Source: Bacteroidota bacterium
GTDB taxonomy: Bacteria; Bacteroidota; Bacteroidia; Bacteroidales; VadinHA17
Assembly: GCA_003245695.1 (NCBI GenBank)
Contig: QKCK01000172.1
Coordinates: 1 to 36,892 of the forward strand
DNA: 36,892 nucleotides
Reading direction: 5' to 3'
How positions within the stretch are numbered: position 1 is the first letter of the stretch; each line of letters starts with the position of its first letter. This document shows positions 18,533 to 28,448 of the stretch, in pieces. Below the pieces are notes generated by a model. The model made no database searches. It was not told the origin of the DNA and saw nothing but the letters and a program-made list of their open reading frames with translations. A program made the position numbers and the translations under genes.

Positions 18533-19603
18533 TTAATGATGTTCTTCCTGTAATGCCAACCCGATAAAGAGGGCTGAAAGTAATGTAAATACATATGCCT
18601 GAAGGAATGCCACAAAGAGTTCAAGGACATCCATGAAGAGCACGAAGAATATTGATACCGGTGAGATAAGAACTGATTTGAATATGAAAATCAGCCCTAC
18701 CAGGCTCAATACCACAATATGTCCTGCTGTTATATTGGCAAAGAGACGAATCATCAGGGCAAAAGGCTTTGAGAAAATTCCAATTATCTCAACGACGAAC
18801 ATGATAGGGACAAGCCAGAATGGAACACCCGGGGCTGCCACTATATGTTTCCAATATGTTTTTGTACCATTAATCTGGGTAAGGATAAACGTGCCGACGG
18901 CAAGTACTGCTGTTACAGCAATATTACCGGTAACATTTGCACCAAACGGGAAGAATGGTATAAGCCCAAGGATGTTATTTACCAGTATAAAGAAGAAGAC
19001 TGTAAGAAGGTATGGGACAAATTTCTCATATTTAGGCCCTACATTTGGTTTAATAACATCATCGCGGATAAAAAGAATGATAGGCTCCATGAACCCCTGT
19101 ATCCCCTTGGGTGCACTTATCCCGCTTTTCTTATATGAGCGGGCCAGGGCGATAAAAAGCCAGAGCAATATTACCACTGCAACCATCATTGCGGCTACAG
19201 CTTTTGTTATCGAAAGATCAATAGGTGGACGGCCTTCAAGTATCTGACCATTCTTATCAACCTTTACAATACGACCCTCATAATCTCCTTCATGTGCAAT
19301 GGCATATCCTTTATAAGACTTACCATGTGAAATATTTCGTGAAGAAAAGAGGTGAAGCCCCGATTCCTTGTCATAAATGATCACCGGAAGATAAACTGCG
19401 ACCGGATGACCTGCCGGAGTAGTGAGTATATGCCACTCATGTGAGTCCTTCACATGCTCCATAATATACTCAGTGGCATTGAATTCTTCTTCTTCGCTTT
19501 TTTGTTGTTCCCCGTGTTCCTGGCCAAATGCCGGGAGGCTGACTGTCAGGCAAAAAAGTGCCATAATAGTCATTGTTACAAGCCTGCCTTTCAAATCTCT
19601 CAT
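18533..19603 (-). CDS. atpB: F1Fo ATP synthase a subunit with N-terminal signal-like extension
   Basis: MIRLFANITAGHIVVLSLVGLIF; about 130-aa extracytoplasmic-looking extension starting with a signal sequence. Confidence 0.94.
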   Translation of the reverse strand: MRDLKGRLVTMTIMALFCLTVSLPAFGQEHGEQQKSEEEEFNATEYIMEHVKDSHEWHILTTPAGHPVAVYLPVIIYDKESGLHLFSSRNISHGKSYKGYAIAHEGDYEGRIVKVDKNGQILEGRPPIDLSITKAVAAMMVAVVILLWLFIALARSYKKSGISAPKGIQGFMEPIILFIRDDVIKPNVGPKYEKFVPYLLTVFFFILVNNILGLIPFFPFGANVTGNIAVTAVLAVGTFILTQINGTKTYWKHIVAAPGVPFWLVPIMFVVEIIGIFSKPFALMIRLFANITAGHIVVLSLVGLIFIFKSVLISPVSIFFVLFMDVLELFVAFLQAYVFTLLSALFIGLALQEEHH

Positions 19604-19992
19604 TTTTTTAATGACTCTTTTTTCAGAGTGTTTAACAAGGTAAACACTACAAATAAAGTGAATCCCAAATATAGGATAAAAAACAATATCAGAGTGTCAA
19701 TATTATTCATTTTAAATCCGACAAACAATATCAGGGCAAAAATCAGCAGTAACAGCATCCTCAGGCTTATTGCCAGAAGAGTTCTCGATCCCTTTTGTGC
19801 GGCATCATTTCCTTTAGCTGAGAAGAAGATAGTCATGGTGACAGCTGATATTGCCATAAATGCAATCATCAATAAATCGGTCTTGCCGGGTGGAAACAGG
19901 GAATAGTCGACGACAGATAACAGCAACAGCAGAGCCCTGAAAAAAATGGTAAAGAAAATCAGATTCAGGAAGTATTTAATATTTCGCCTCAC
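19600..19992 (-). CDS. Small membrane protein of the atp cluster, AtpI-like position
   Basis: Four hydrophobic segments; overlaps the atpB and AtpZ ORFs by 4 bp each. Confidence 0.6.
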   Translation of the reverse strand: MRRNIKYFLNLIFFTIFFRALLLLLSVVDYSLFPPGKTDLLMIAFMAISAVTMTIFFSAKGNDAAQKGSRTLLAISLRMLLLLIFALILFVGFKMNNIDTLILFFILYLGFTLFVVFTLLNTLKKESLKK

Positions 19993-20246
19993 TGCCCCTT
20001 GCTTCTCTTGATAAGATCCCTGATAACAATATAGATTGCTGCAGCCACACCTGTTAGTGATAGAATAACAGTAAAAAGAGGAGATGTACCAGCCCGTTCA
20101 TCAATTTTTATTCCTCCATAGGTAGAAAGCCCGATGATTGCAATCATTTCAAAGGCCATACCACTGTAGCGGGCATAATCACCAATCCCTCCCTGGTTGC
20201 TACTTTTCTGTTTCTTTTGGTTTTTCGGCTGTTCCTCCATTTTCAT
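19989..20246 (-). CDS. AtpZ/AtpI family F0F1-ATPase accessory protein
   Basis: YARYSGMAFEMIAIIGLSTYGGIKIDE..; two TM helices; first gene before atp subunits. Confidence 0.8.
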   Translation of the reverse strand: MKMEEQPKNQKKQKSSNQGGIGDYARYSGMAFEMIAIIGLSTYGGIKIDERAGTSPLFTVILSLTGVAAAIYIVIRDLIKRSKGQ

Positions 20247-20583
20247 CCTTCATTGAACAGTTGCCTGTAAACACAGCTCCCGGCTCAATTGAGAGTTTTG
20301 CAGTAATAATATCACCAACAATTTTTGAGGAGGCTTTCAGGTTAAGAAGTTGTGACACACTTATCTTACCTTCAATAATGCCTAAAACTTCGGAGTTTTT
20401 GCACTCAATCTCTCCGTTAACTTTTCCAGAGGTACCAATCACCACCTTACCTTTGGCATAGAGGTTTCCCTTCAGGGTTCCGTCAATGCGGATATCGCCG
20501 GAAGAACGGATATCGCCGGTAATATCAGTACCAACACTTATCATGTTAATCGTTGGTGTGTCTGCTTCGTTAAGCTTTGCCAT
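20200..20583 (-). CDS. Bactofilin family polymer-forming protein
   Basis: GTDITGDIRSSGDIRIDGTLKGNLYAKGKVVIGTSGKVNGEIECKNSEVLGIIEGKI. Confidence 0.9.
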   Translation of the reverse strand: MAKLNEADTPTINMISVGTDITGDIRSSGDIRIDGTLKGNLYAKGKVVIGTSGKVNGEIECKNSEVLGIIEGKISVSQLLNLKASSKIVGDIITAKLSIEPGAVFTGNCSMKDENGGTAEKPKETEK

Positions 20584-20648
20584 AGTTTAAAGTTTTTAAA
20601 ATCCCCAATTAATAACCTACAAATATAAAAACTTATTGTCTGTATCAT

Positions 20649-20677
20649 AAAAAAATGGACAGCAAATTGCTGTCCAT
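20649..20677 (-). terminator. Intrinsic terminator downstream of fabH
   Basis: - strand ATGGACAGCA..TGCTGTCCAT stem followed by TTTTTTT. Confidence 0.85.
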
Positions 20678-20693
20678 CCAATATTGCAAAGTC

Positions 20694-21692
20694 TTATTTT
20701 GAATCGTAGAACCATTTGAGCCAGACACTGCCCCAGGTAAAACCGCCGCCGAAGGCAGCCAGTATTATGTTGTCGCCTTTCTTAAGACGTTTTTCAAAGT
20801 CCCAGATACATAGTGGTATTGTTGCAGTGGTGGTATTACCGTATTTTTCAATATTGATAAGTACTTTTTCAGACGGGATACCCATCCTTCTTCCTGTTGC
20901 ATCAATAATACGAAGGTTTGCCTGATGAGGCACAAGGTATGCCACATCCTCAGGGTTCAGGTTATTCTTCTCCATTATGGCAGCAGCTGTGTCAGCCATA
21001 TTTGAGACGGCAAACTTAAATACAGCCTGTCCCTCCTGGTAAATAAAGTGTTCACGTGCGTCTACAGTCTCATGTGAGGCAGGTTTAACCGATCCGCCGG
21101 CTTTCATATGAAGGAATTTCCTTCCGGAGCCGTCTACCTGGAATATATGATCCAGCACGCCGTACTCTTCTGTCGTAGGTTCAAGCAGTACAGCTCCTGC
21201 ACCATCACCAAACAGAGGGCAAGTGGTACGATCTGTATAATCTACTATTGAAGACATTTTATCAGCTCCGACAACGATCACCTTTTTAAAATCACCTGAC
21301 TCAACATACATTGAAGCAGTCCGGAGAGCATATAAAAAGCCTGAGCAGGCTGCGTTCATATCAAAGCTGAAGGCATTCTTAATGCCAACCATATCACTGA
21401 TAATATTTGCGGTGGCAGGGAATGCCATATCAGGGGTGACAGTGGTGCAGATGAGGAGGCTTATTTCATCAGGTGATGTGCCTGTTTTTTCAAGTAGTCC
21501 TCTTACAGCCTCTGCTCCGAGAAATGAAGATCCGAGTCCTTCACCCTTAAGAATTCTTCGTTCTTTAATACCAACACGTTGCATTATCCACTCATCAGTG
21601 GTATCAACCATTGTTGATAATTCATGATTAGTAAGAACATATTCAGGCACATAGCCATGAATACCAGTAACAACAGCATGGATTTTACTCAT
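20694..21692 (-). CDS. fabH: 3-oxoacyl-ACP synthase III
   Basis: [37 protein letters not shown]. Confidence 0.95.
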   Translation of the reverse strand: MSKIHAVVTGIHGYVPEYVLTNHELSTMVDTTDEWIMQRVGIKERRILKGEGLGSSFLGAEAVRGLLEKTGTSPDEISLLICTTVTPDMAFPATANIISDMVGIKNAFSFDMNAACSGFLYALRTASMYVESGDFKKVIVVGADKMSSIVDYTDRTTCPLFGDGAGAVLLEPTTEEYGVLDHIFQVDGSGRKFLHMKAGGSVKPASHETVDAREHFIYQEGQAVFKFAVSNMADTAAAIMEKNNLNPEDVAYLVPHQANLRIIDATGRRMGIPSEKVLINIEKYGNTTTATIPLCIWDFEKRLKKGDNIILAAFGGGFTWGSVWLKWFYDSK

Positions 21693-22633
21693 TGTCCTAT
21701 AGCGTCCTTGATTTTGTTAGCCAGGTCAGCGTGAACGACAGTCCTGGTCTGAAGAATCATGTTCATAATAGCCTTCCGGCGTGATATGCCATGACCGATG
21801 ATAACATTATCATTGATTCCGATGACAGGAGTGCCTCCTACATTTTCGAAGTTCAGTCTGTCAAAGAAAGGATCGCTAATACCCCGATCCTTTGAAATAA
21901 CATAGAATTTCTCAGCCATTTTAAGAACCACGTTACCCACAAAGCCATCACATACAATTACGTCAGGCATTTCAGTGGAGAAGAGGTCATGACCTTCAAT
22001 ATTTCCTATGAAATTAATATCAGAGCTCTCTTTCAGCAGTTCGTAAGCATTCTTCACTGCAGCAGAGCCTTTTGACTCTTCCACTCCGATATTCAGAAGT
22101 CCTACCCTTGGATTATCAATTTTAAGGACATACTTTGCATATATAGACCCAAGAAGTGCATATTGCAATAATATGTCAGGCTTGCAATCCGGGTTTATCC
22201 CGACATCAAGCAGGACAGACGAGCGGCCGTCAACCGAGGGAATGAGCGTTGCCAATGCCGGACGGAATACTCCCGGAATAACATTGAGGGTATAACTGGC
22301 ACCTACAAGGATTGCCCCTGTGTTACCGGCGCTTGCGAAACCATCAATAAGCCCGCTCTTGAGCATCCCAAAGCCAACGGCAATGCTTGAATCACGCTTC
22401 TGTGAATAAGCCTTTGCCGGATGATCGGCCATCTCTATTACCTGTGAGGTATGGATAATTTCAAAACGAGAAGCTTCTGCCTCTAACGAGGCAAGTTTCT
22501 CCCTGATCGCGTTACTGTCGCCAATAAGTACCAGACGGTCCTCTGCCGGAAGCAGATTCAATGCATCTACAGCACCTTCAATGACAGCATCAGGGGCAAA
22601 ATCGCCCCCCATCACATCAAGACCTATTCTCAT
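21689..22633 (-). CDS. plsX: Phosphate acyltransferase PlsX
   Basis: [39 protein letters not shown]; conserved neighbourhood. Confidence 0.95.
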   Translation of the reverse strand: MRIGLDVMGGDFAPDAVIEGAVDALNLLPAEDRLVLIGDSNAIREKLASLEAEASRFEIIHTSQVIEMADHPAKAYSQKRDSSIAVGFGMLKSGLIDGFASAGNTGAILVGASYTLNVIPGVFRPALATLIPSVDGRSSVLLDVGINPDCKPDILLQYALLGSIYAKYVLKIDNPRVGLLNIGVEESKGSAAVKNAYELLKESSDINFIGNIEGHDLFSTEMPDVIVCDGFVGNVVLKMAEKFYVISKDRGISDPFFDRLNFENVGGTPVIGINDNVIIGHGISRRKAIMNMILQTRTVVHADLANKIKDAIGQ

Positions 22634-22661
22634 TTATTACCCTAATTTACCTGTCGAAAAC

Positions 22662-22847
22662 TCAGGCGCTGACTTTCTTCTCAACAGCCAGTTTGCCCCT
22701 GTAATAACCACACTCAGGGCATACTCTGTGATAAAGATGAGCCGAACCGCAGTTCTGACAAGAAGTTACTGTAGGTGCAACAGCTTTATCATGTGTTCTG
22801 CGCTTATCCCTCCTGGTCTTCGAATGTTTGTGTTTCGGATTTGGCAT
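22662..22847 (-). CDS. rpmF: 50S ribosomal protein L32, zinc-binding (C+) form
   Basis: MPNPKHKHSKTRRDKRRTHDKA; CQNCGSAHLYHRVCPECGYY. Confidence 0.95.
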   Translation of the reverse strand: MPNPKHKHSKTRRDKRRTHDKAVAPTVTSCQNCGSAHLYHRVCPECGYYRGKLAVEKKVSA

Positions 22848-22875
22848 TTCTGTAATAGTTAAATTCTACAATCTT

Positions 22876-23379
22876 TCATTTAATTCTCTTCAGCATATCC
22901 CATCGGGGATCTGTTGATTCTTTATCTCCTGTCAAATGCTCTCCCAGCTTTTTAAGCATAACAGGGTCACATTTGCTATTCCCTTTTTCATCATCAGGAT
23001 GTATCCTCTGTATGGGCAGAGTCAGAAGAATGTATTCATAAAAAAACTGACTCATATCTATCTGATGCTCCTCCATACCCATTGTAACCATCTCAGGGTC
23101 ATCGTCATCCCACTCCTCTCCAAGCTTTATGTAAAGCTTGTTTCGGGTTGAGACAGGCATCATAAAAGAACCCAGACACCGGTCACATATCACCTCCACC
23201 TGGCCATTTATCACAATAAGCAACTCCAAAAGGTTCGCCCTTTTATCAAGAGTCACATCGGCCTTTAAAACTCCCCTGGTGACCTCTGACCCTTCAAACA
23301 GCTCATCACCTATTGTAAAATCGTAGGTGTATCTCCCCTCCTTGAGGCTTGCCAGTGGTATGGAATATAACCCGGACAT
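22876..23379 (-). CDS. DUF177 / YceD family protein
   Basis: Precedes rpmF; CDRCLGSF and HxID/E-like region; start MSGLYSIPLASL (23379) preferred, with TAATTTTG box at 23398-23405 inside the longer ORF. Confidence 0.82.
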   Translation of the reverse strand: MSGLYSIPLASLKEGRYTYDFTIGDELFEGSEVTRGVLKADVTLDKRANLLELLIVINGQVEVICDRCLGSFMMPVSTRNKLYIKLGEEWDDDDPEMVTMGMEEHQIDMSQFFYEYILLTLPIQRIHPDDEKGNSKCDPVMLKKLGEHLTGDKESTDPRWDMLKRIK

Positions 23380-23555
23380 TATCCTTTTTTCGGACTGCAA
23401 AATTATAAATAGTGTTCTAATAAAAAAAATTATAAACAAAAAAGTAACACCCCTGTTTCATTTCGTCATTCACCGATAAATTTCCGTTGTCTGCCAGAAT
23501 AGCTACATTTGCCTAAAGGAGGCATTATTAGTTTTGACATGAAAATTGGCAGACC

Positions 23556-23903
23556 ATGAAACAAGATGAAAAAAATGCATTAAACGGAGTTGGCAAAGCA
23601 TTTATTGCTCTCGGACTGGTTTTACTGGGCATTAAACTTGACCTCCTCGGGCTGGGATCACCATCAGAATACTTCAGATGGGAGATGATATTTGCTTTCT
23701 TCGCGATCCTGGCCCTATTCAACCTCAACCTGGTCCTATCGGTGATCTTTTTCGCCATAGGAGCTTATTTCCTGATGCCGGACATGAATATTGTGTTACC
23801 GGAAATAATTAAGAACATTTTCTGGCCATCATTACTTGTGCTTGCAGGTATTGAATTTATGCTCAAGCCATGGAGATGCAGAAGTAATACTCAGAAAAAA
23901 TAA
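23556..23903 (+). CDS. Small membrane protein (DUF5668/LiaI-like)
   Basis: Several short TM segments; paralogous in style to the N-terminus of the next gene; TACATTTG box at 23504-23511. Confidence 0.65.
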   Translation: MKQDEKNALNGVGKAFIALGLVLLGIKLDLLGLGSPSEYFRWEMIFAFFAILALFNLNLVLSVIFFAIGAYFLMPDMNIVLPEIIKNIFWPSLLVLAGIEFMLKPWRCRSNTQKK

Positions 23904-23915
23904 AGAACAGATATC

Positions 23916-24659
23916 ATGGAAACAAACAAAACAAACATGGAGAGACGGCACGATAACTCAAACAGATTTATGATAGGCATATTGCTTATCGTAGCCGGCG
24001 TTATACTGATAATCAAGAAGACAACTATTCTGCCGGATGGGTTTAATCACTTCATTGACGACATAATATTCAGCTGGCAGATGCTGCTTGTAGCAATCGG
24101 ACTTGTGGTCTTTGTGGGTTCAGAAAATAAAACACCGGGTATTGTACTTATGGCTGTGGGTGGTTTCTTTCTTATTCCTGAACTCTTTACTGAATACTTC
24201 AGATCGTTTAATTTCTTCTGGCCGGCACTGTTTATTGTAATAGGTGTCATAATGCTGGTACATTCCAAAAGGTCAAAAGATCTGTTTGTAAATGCCTCAA
24301 GCGGATCAAATGCAGATATGGTTGACTATGTAAACATCTTCAGCGGAGCTGAACGGCAACTTATCACTGATAACTTCATGGGGGGAAAAGTAACCTCAAT
24401 TTTTGGCGGAGGAGAACTCGACCTCACCCGCTGTAAGCTTGCTCCCGGAACTAATGTTCTGGAGATAACCTGTGTTTTCGGAGGCAATACTATCATTGTC
24501 CCTGAAGACTGGAACATAAAACTTGAACTTACACCTATCCTCGGAGGCTTCTCTGACTCAAGAAAAATGAGCAGCAATATTCAGCCTGACCCTTCCAGGA
24601 TATTGATCATTAAGGGAGTGGCCGTTTTTGGTGGTGGAGAGATAAAACTCTTTAAATAA
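23916..24659 (+). CDS. LiaF-like membrane protein (N-terminal TM + C-terminal beta-rich domain)
   Basis: VTSIFGGGELDLTRCKL..ITCVFGGNTIIVPEDWNI..VAVFGGGEIKL is LiaF C-terminal-like. Confidence 0.78.
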   Translation: METNKTNMERRHDNSNRFMIGILLIVAGVILIIKKTTILPDGFNHFIDDIIFSWQMLLVAIGLVVFVGSENKTPGIVLMAVGGFFLIPELFTEYFRSFNFFWPALFIVIGVIMLVHSKRSKDLFVNASSGSNADMVDYVNIFSGAERQLITDNFMGGKVTSIFGGGELDLTRCKLAPGTNVLEITCVFGGNTIIVPEDWNIKLELTPILGGFSDSRKMSSNIQPDPSRILIIKGVAVFGGGEIKLFK

Positions 24660-24662
24660 GTG

Positions 24663-25721
24663 ATGAACCATCCGATTTTAAGCAAAGGATCGAGAATAGC
24701 TATATGGTGGCTGGCCTGGGCATTACTTGCTGCAGGTCAGTCACTGCTCTTTTATTTATTTTACAATATTCCAATAGGTATAGCCCTTACAGATGGCTTT
24801 ATCTCCATGGCCCTCCTTGGAATAATAGGACTGGTAATGTGGTTCCCCCTTATTACGATAAAGAGAACCAGGTCTTTTGACCTCACTGCCTTACTGAATT
24901 TCGTTCTTATAGGCACTCTTATTGTCTATCTCTGGTTCTCCCTCACCAAGGCACTGACACACTCACTCTATCCGGGTAACAACTACTATCTCTCCTTATG
25001 GGATGATACAGTGATATACCGGGTTACAACCGGGGTATTGCTTTTTGGAGTTATAGTTCTGACATACTATCTTTTTATCAGTGCCGTAACCCTGGCAGAA
25101 AAAGCATCACGCCAGGCCCAGCTTGAGTCACTGGTGAAAGAGGCCGAACTAAAGGTACTTCGCAGCCAGCTTAATCCCCATTTTCTATTCAACAGCCTCA
25201 ACTCTATCAGTTCACTTACAATCACTGATCCGGAAAAAGCCCGGGAGATGATTGTAAAACTGTCAGAGTTTATGCGCTACTCTCTCTCAGGTAAGAATGA
25301 TCAACCTGTCACCCTTCGCCAGGAGATGGAAAACCTCAGACTCTATCTGGAGATTGAGAAGATCCGCTTCAGGGAAAGACTTGTCTGCGAAGAGGATATT
25401 GATCCAAGATGCGAGAAGACCATGATACCGTCAATGCTCCTTCAGCCCCTGTTTGAGAATGCAATTAAACACGGTGTTTATGAGTCTACCGGACCTATAC
25501 TTATCAAGACATCAGCTGAGTATCTCTCAGGTACAATAAGAGTTACCGTCTTCAATACCGTTGACCCTACTGTTATTACCACTCGTAAGGGTACAGGCAC
25601 AGGATTAAGCAATGTAAAACACAGGTTAAAACTCTTTTTTGGTGATAACTCTGAAATGATTTCAATACGCACTGAAAATAACTTTACTGCCACTCTTGTC
25701 TTTCCGTATATAACTGAATAA
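24663..25721 (+). CDS. LytS/YehU-type sensor histidine kinase
   Basis: LRSQLNPHFLFNSLNSISSL; MLLQPLFENAIKHG; TM N-terminus. Confidence 0.93.
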   Translation: MNHPILSKGSRIAIWWLAWALLAAGQSLLFYLFYNIPIGIALTDGFISMALLGIIGLVMWFPLITIKRTRSFDLTALLNFVLIGTLIVYLWFSLTKALTHSLYPGNNYYLSLWDDTVIYRVTTGVLLFGVIVLTYYLFISAVTLAEKASRQAQLESLVKEAELKVLRSQLNPHFLFNSLNSISSLTITDPEKAREMIVKLSEFMRYSLSGKNDQPVTLRQEMENLRLYLEIEKIRFRERLVCEEDIDPRCEKTMIPSMLLQPLFENAIKHGVYESTGPILIKTSAEYLSGTIRVTVFNTVDPTVITTRKGTGTGLSNVKHRLKLFFGDNSEMISIRTENNFTATLVFPYITE

Positions 25722-25732
25722 AATGCACTGAC

Positions 25733-26485
25733 ATGAATAAGATCAGAGTATTAATCATAGAGGATGAAGCTCCGGCCAGGGAGCTGTTAAAACACATGCT
25801 GTCAGATTACAACGGTATAGAGATCATTGCAGAATGTGCTGATGGTTTCTGCGGATTAAAAGAGATAAAGGAGAAAAAACCTGATCTTGTCTTTCTCGAT
25901 ATCCAGATGCCAAAACTCACCGGCTTCGAAATGCTTGAAGTGCTTGATGAAAGGCCCCAGGTTATTTTCACAACCGCATATGATCAGTTTGCCATACGCG
26001 CCTTTGAGATGAATGCCATAGATTATCTCCTGAAGCCCTTCTCCAGGGAGAGGCTTGATGATGCTATGCAAAAGGCCCTGACCCGGATCGAAAAGGACGA
26101 CAGACAGGAAAAGGCCTTCGACAGGCTGCTCACAACAAGAAATGAGGATGAAGGCCCTCTTACCCGCATCGTAATAAGAAAAGGGTCGGGTATCAAGATC
26201 ATACCTCTTGATTCTGTTTCCTATATAGGAGCCGAAGACGACTATGTTATGATTTACTACAATGAAGGCAAGGCACTGAAACAACAGACTATGAAATACT
26301 ACGAGGAAAAACTGCCATCGTCAACTTTTCTCAGAGTACATCGTTCATTTATAATAAACATGGATAAGATATCACGTCTGGAGCCTTACAGCAAGGATAA
26401 CTATGTAGCAGTATTAAAAAGCGGGGAGAAGATACCTGTCAGCCGTTCAGGCTATAAGACACTAAGGGAAAGGTTGAATTTCTAA
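25733..26485 (+). CDS. LytTR family response regulator
   Basis: Receiver domain plus C-terminal LytTR ([28 protein letters not shown]). Confidence 0.94.
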   Translation: MNKIRVLIIEDEAPARELLKHMLSDYNGIEIIAECADGFCGLKEIKEKKPDLVFLDIQMPKLTGFEMLEVLDERPQVIFTTAYDQFAIRAFEMNAIDYLLKPFSRERLDDAMQKALTRIEKDDRQEKAFDRLLTTRNEDEGPLTRIVIRKGSGIKIIPLDSVSYIGAEDDYVMIYYNEGKALKQQTMKYYEEKLPSSTFLRVHRSFIINMDKISRLEPYSKDNYVAVLKSGEKIPVSRSGYKTLRERLNF

Positions 26486-26796
26486 TCGTGTACTGCCAGC
26501 CGCCGGCATCTCCTATATCTTTTAAACAAACTCTTAAATGGTCTGTACCGTTTAAAGAGATATTCAGGTACCGGATCATAACCATGGGTCCCACCGGGCC
26601 GGCAACGGAGTATCCTGTCAGTAGCCAGAACAAAACCACGCACAGGGCCATGCTTTTTCACAGCATCAAGGGCATACGCAGAACAGGTAGGAGTATGGCG
26701 GCACGAAGGAGGAGTCAGGGGGGAAATAAACCAACGGTAAAACCATACCGGTAAAAGAATTATAAAAGATAATATCTTTGCAACTCTCTTTTTCAT
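26482..26796 (-). CDS. yidD: Membrane protein insertion efficiency factor YidD
   Basis: [58 protein letters not shown]; start MKKRVAK (26796) preferred. Confidence 0.92.
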   Translation of the reverse strand: MKKRVAKILSFIILLPVWFYRWFISPLTPPSCRHTPTCSAYALDAVKKHGPVRGFVLATDRILRCRPGGTHGYDPVPEYLFKRYRPFKSLFKRYRRCRRLAVHD

Positions 26797-26817
26797 AGGA
26801 TCAAAGATAACCATTTG

Positions 26818-26864
26818 CTCTTTTGTCATGACACTTATAGGAAATAGTGACAAAAGAGTGTCAT
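26818..26864. repeat. Two crossing inverted repeats in the divergent yidD / metallopeptidase intergenic region
   Basis: CTCTTTTGTCA (26818-26828)/TGACAAAAGAG (26848-26858); ATGACACT (26828-26835)/AGTGTCAT (26857-26864). Confidence 0.7.
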
Positions 26865-26922
26865 TAAGTCATAAAAAACAAACTGGTATCAGGTTTGACA
26901 ATAACAGATAAAAAGTAAAGAT

Positions 26923-27630
26923 ATGTTTAACGGGATGATTATGATGGATGGAACCTATTGGGCAATATTCATAGGTTTCATGGTGTTGAGCTGGATTATC
27001 AGCTACAGGCTGAAGTCAAAATTCAGAAAATACTCAAAGATACCGATAGCTTACGGTATGACGGGGAAGGATGTGGCAGAGAAGATGCTGCATGATAACG
27101 GCATATATGATGTCACCGTACACAGTGTACAGGGTGAACTGACAGACCACTATAACCCTGCGAATAAAACAATCAATCTCAGCAGTGAGGTTTATTCAGG
27201 TAACAGTGTTTCAGCAGCCGCTGTGGCAGCACATGAGACAGGTCATGCCGTACAGCATGCACATGCCTATTCATGGCTTCAGATGAGATCAAATCTTGTT
27301 CCGGTGGTCAGTTTCGCATCAAACTGGGTCCAGTGGATATTATTACTCGGTGTTATACTCTTATCGAGAAGGCCTGAGATACTCTTTATTGGAATTATCC
27401 TTTTTGCTATCACAACTCTCTTCACCTTTATCACACTCCCTGTTGAAATAAATGCATCGAAGAGAGCGCTGGCATGGCTTGCTGATTCAGGCATTACAGT
27501 CTCGGGTACACATGATAAAGCCGAAGATGCTCTCCGCAGTGCGGCATATACCTACGTTGTGGCAGCATTGGGCTCACTGGCAACACTGATATACTATATA
27601 ATGCTCTTTCTCGGAGCAAGGGACAGGTAG
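26923..27630 (+). CDS. Membrane zinc metallopeptidase, YugP family
   Basis: VAAHETGHAVQHAHAYSWLQMRS; TM segments. Confidence 0.9.
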   Translation: MFNGMIMMDGTYWAIFIGFMVLSWIISYRLKSKFRKYSKIPIAYGMTGKDVAEKMLHDNGIYDVTVHSVQGELTDHYNPANKTINLSSEVYSGNSVSAAAVAAHETGHAVQHAHAYSWLQMRSNLVPVVSFASNWVQWILLLGVILLSRRPEILFIGIILFAITTLFTFITLPVEINASKRALAWLADSGITVSGTHDKAEDALRSAAYTYVVAALGSLATLIYYIMLFLGARDR

Positions 27631-27638
27631 CCTCAGGG

Positions 27639-28397
27639 CTATCTTCCCTCAACATTCAGGAAGCGGGTTCTTTTTACAAGGTATCGTGCAATACACCAGA
27701 AAATAAGTGCAGCAACAAGCATTATCATGTAGAAATTACCTAAGTAAAGCTTTCTTGTTATAGCCAGATTCCTTGTTACATCGAGAAGAGAGAAAACAAT
27801 AAATACATTGGTAATACTGTTATATTCTCTCTTCAGCACATTCCTGAATGAGAATGGCAGTTCTGACGGTATGAGATTTCTGAATCCCGGAATGACGGCT
27901 TTTACCTTGAAAGCCCAGGTGTCATAGGCCTCACCAAACTTACGGCGTAAAAACTGTTCTTCGGCAAAAATGATCCTTTCATAGTATAACCAGTATGCCA
28001 GAACGAATATTATTACACACCACACTGACCTTAAAAACAATACCGGTCCGAGCCACATAAAGAAGTTACCCACATAAAGAGGGTTACGGACAACAGAATA
28101 TATTCCGGTGGTATTCAATTCCTCTGCCAGCTGATCTATCACATTCCTTCCGGAGGTATTTTTTGGCACATACCCTACAGTATAAGATCTTATCACTTCG
28201 CCGATAAGACTTACTGAAATAAAGATTATTTCATATACATAGTTAAAGAATATTGTGCTTCTGTTAGCAACAAAAATGTAAACTAATGCAAGTATTATTA
28301 CAGTAGCCGGTAGCCAGCTTCTTCTTCTGAAGAGCCAGTTTCCCGATCTCTCAAGTTCATGAACCATTGCCATAAAACAAGGTATTACCGGCAGCAA
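27639..28397 (-). CDS. Membrane methyltransferase of the ICMT/PEMT superfamily
   Basis: GIYSVVRNPLYVGNFFMWLGPVLFL; E..L..KFGEAYDTW; real start probably one of the internal ATGs (MAMVHELERSGNW). Confidence 0.75.
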   Translation of the reverse strand: MLPVIPCFMAMVHELERSGNWLFRRRSWLPATVIILALVYIFVANRSTIFFNYVYEIIFISVSLIGEVIRSYTVGYVPKNTSGRNVIDQLAEELNTTGIYSVVRNPLYVGNFFMWLGPVLFLRSVWCVIIFVLAYWLYYERIIFAEEQFLRRKFGEAYDTWAFKVKAVIPGFRNLIPSELPFSFRNVLKREYNSITNVFIVFSLLDVTRNLAITRKLYLGNFYMIMLVAALIFWCIARYLVKRTRFLNVEGR

Positions 28398-28448
28398 TAA
28401 ATGCTGCCATTGATTAGTACTATTTAACGCTGTAAAAGTAGGAATTTT

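Noticed and set aside
18633-19247. 204-aa + strand ORF
   Set aside because: Antisense to atpB; no recognisable domain
22876-23439. Long N-terminal extension MFIIFFIRTLFIILQSEKRI of the DUF177 ORF
   Set aside because: The extension spans a TAATTTTG promoter-like box; MSGLYS (23379) is the more likely start
28390-28408. GGCAGCA-ATAAA-TGCTGCC hairpin between the methyltransferase and barrel genes
   Set aside because: Looks like a possible terminator of the ABC operon, but the stem is short and no T-tract follows on the - strand; too weak to call
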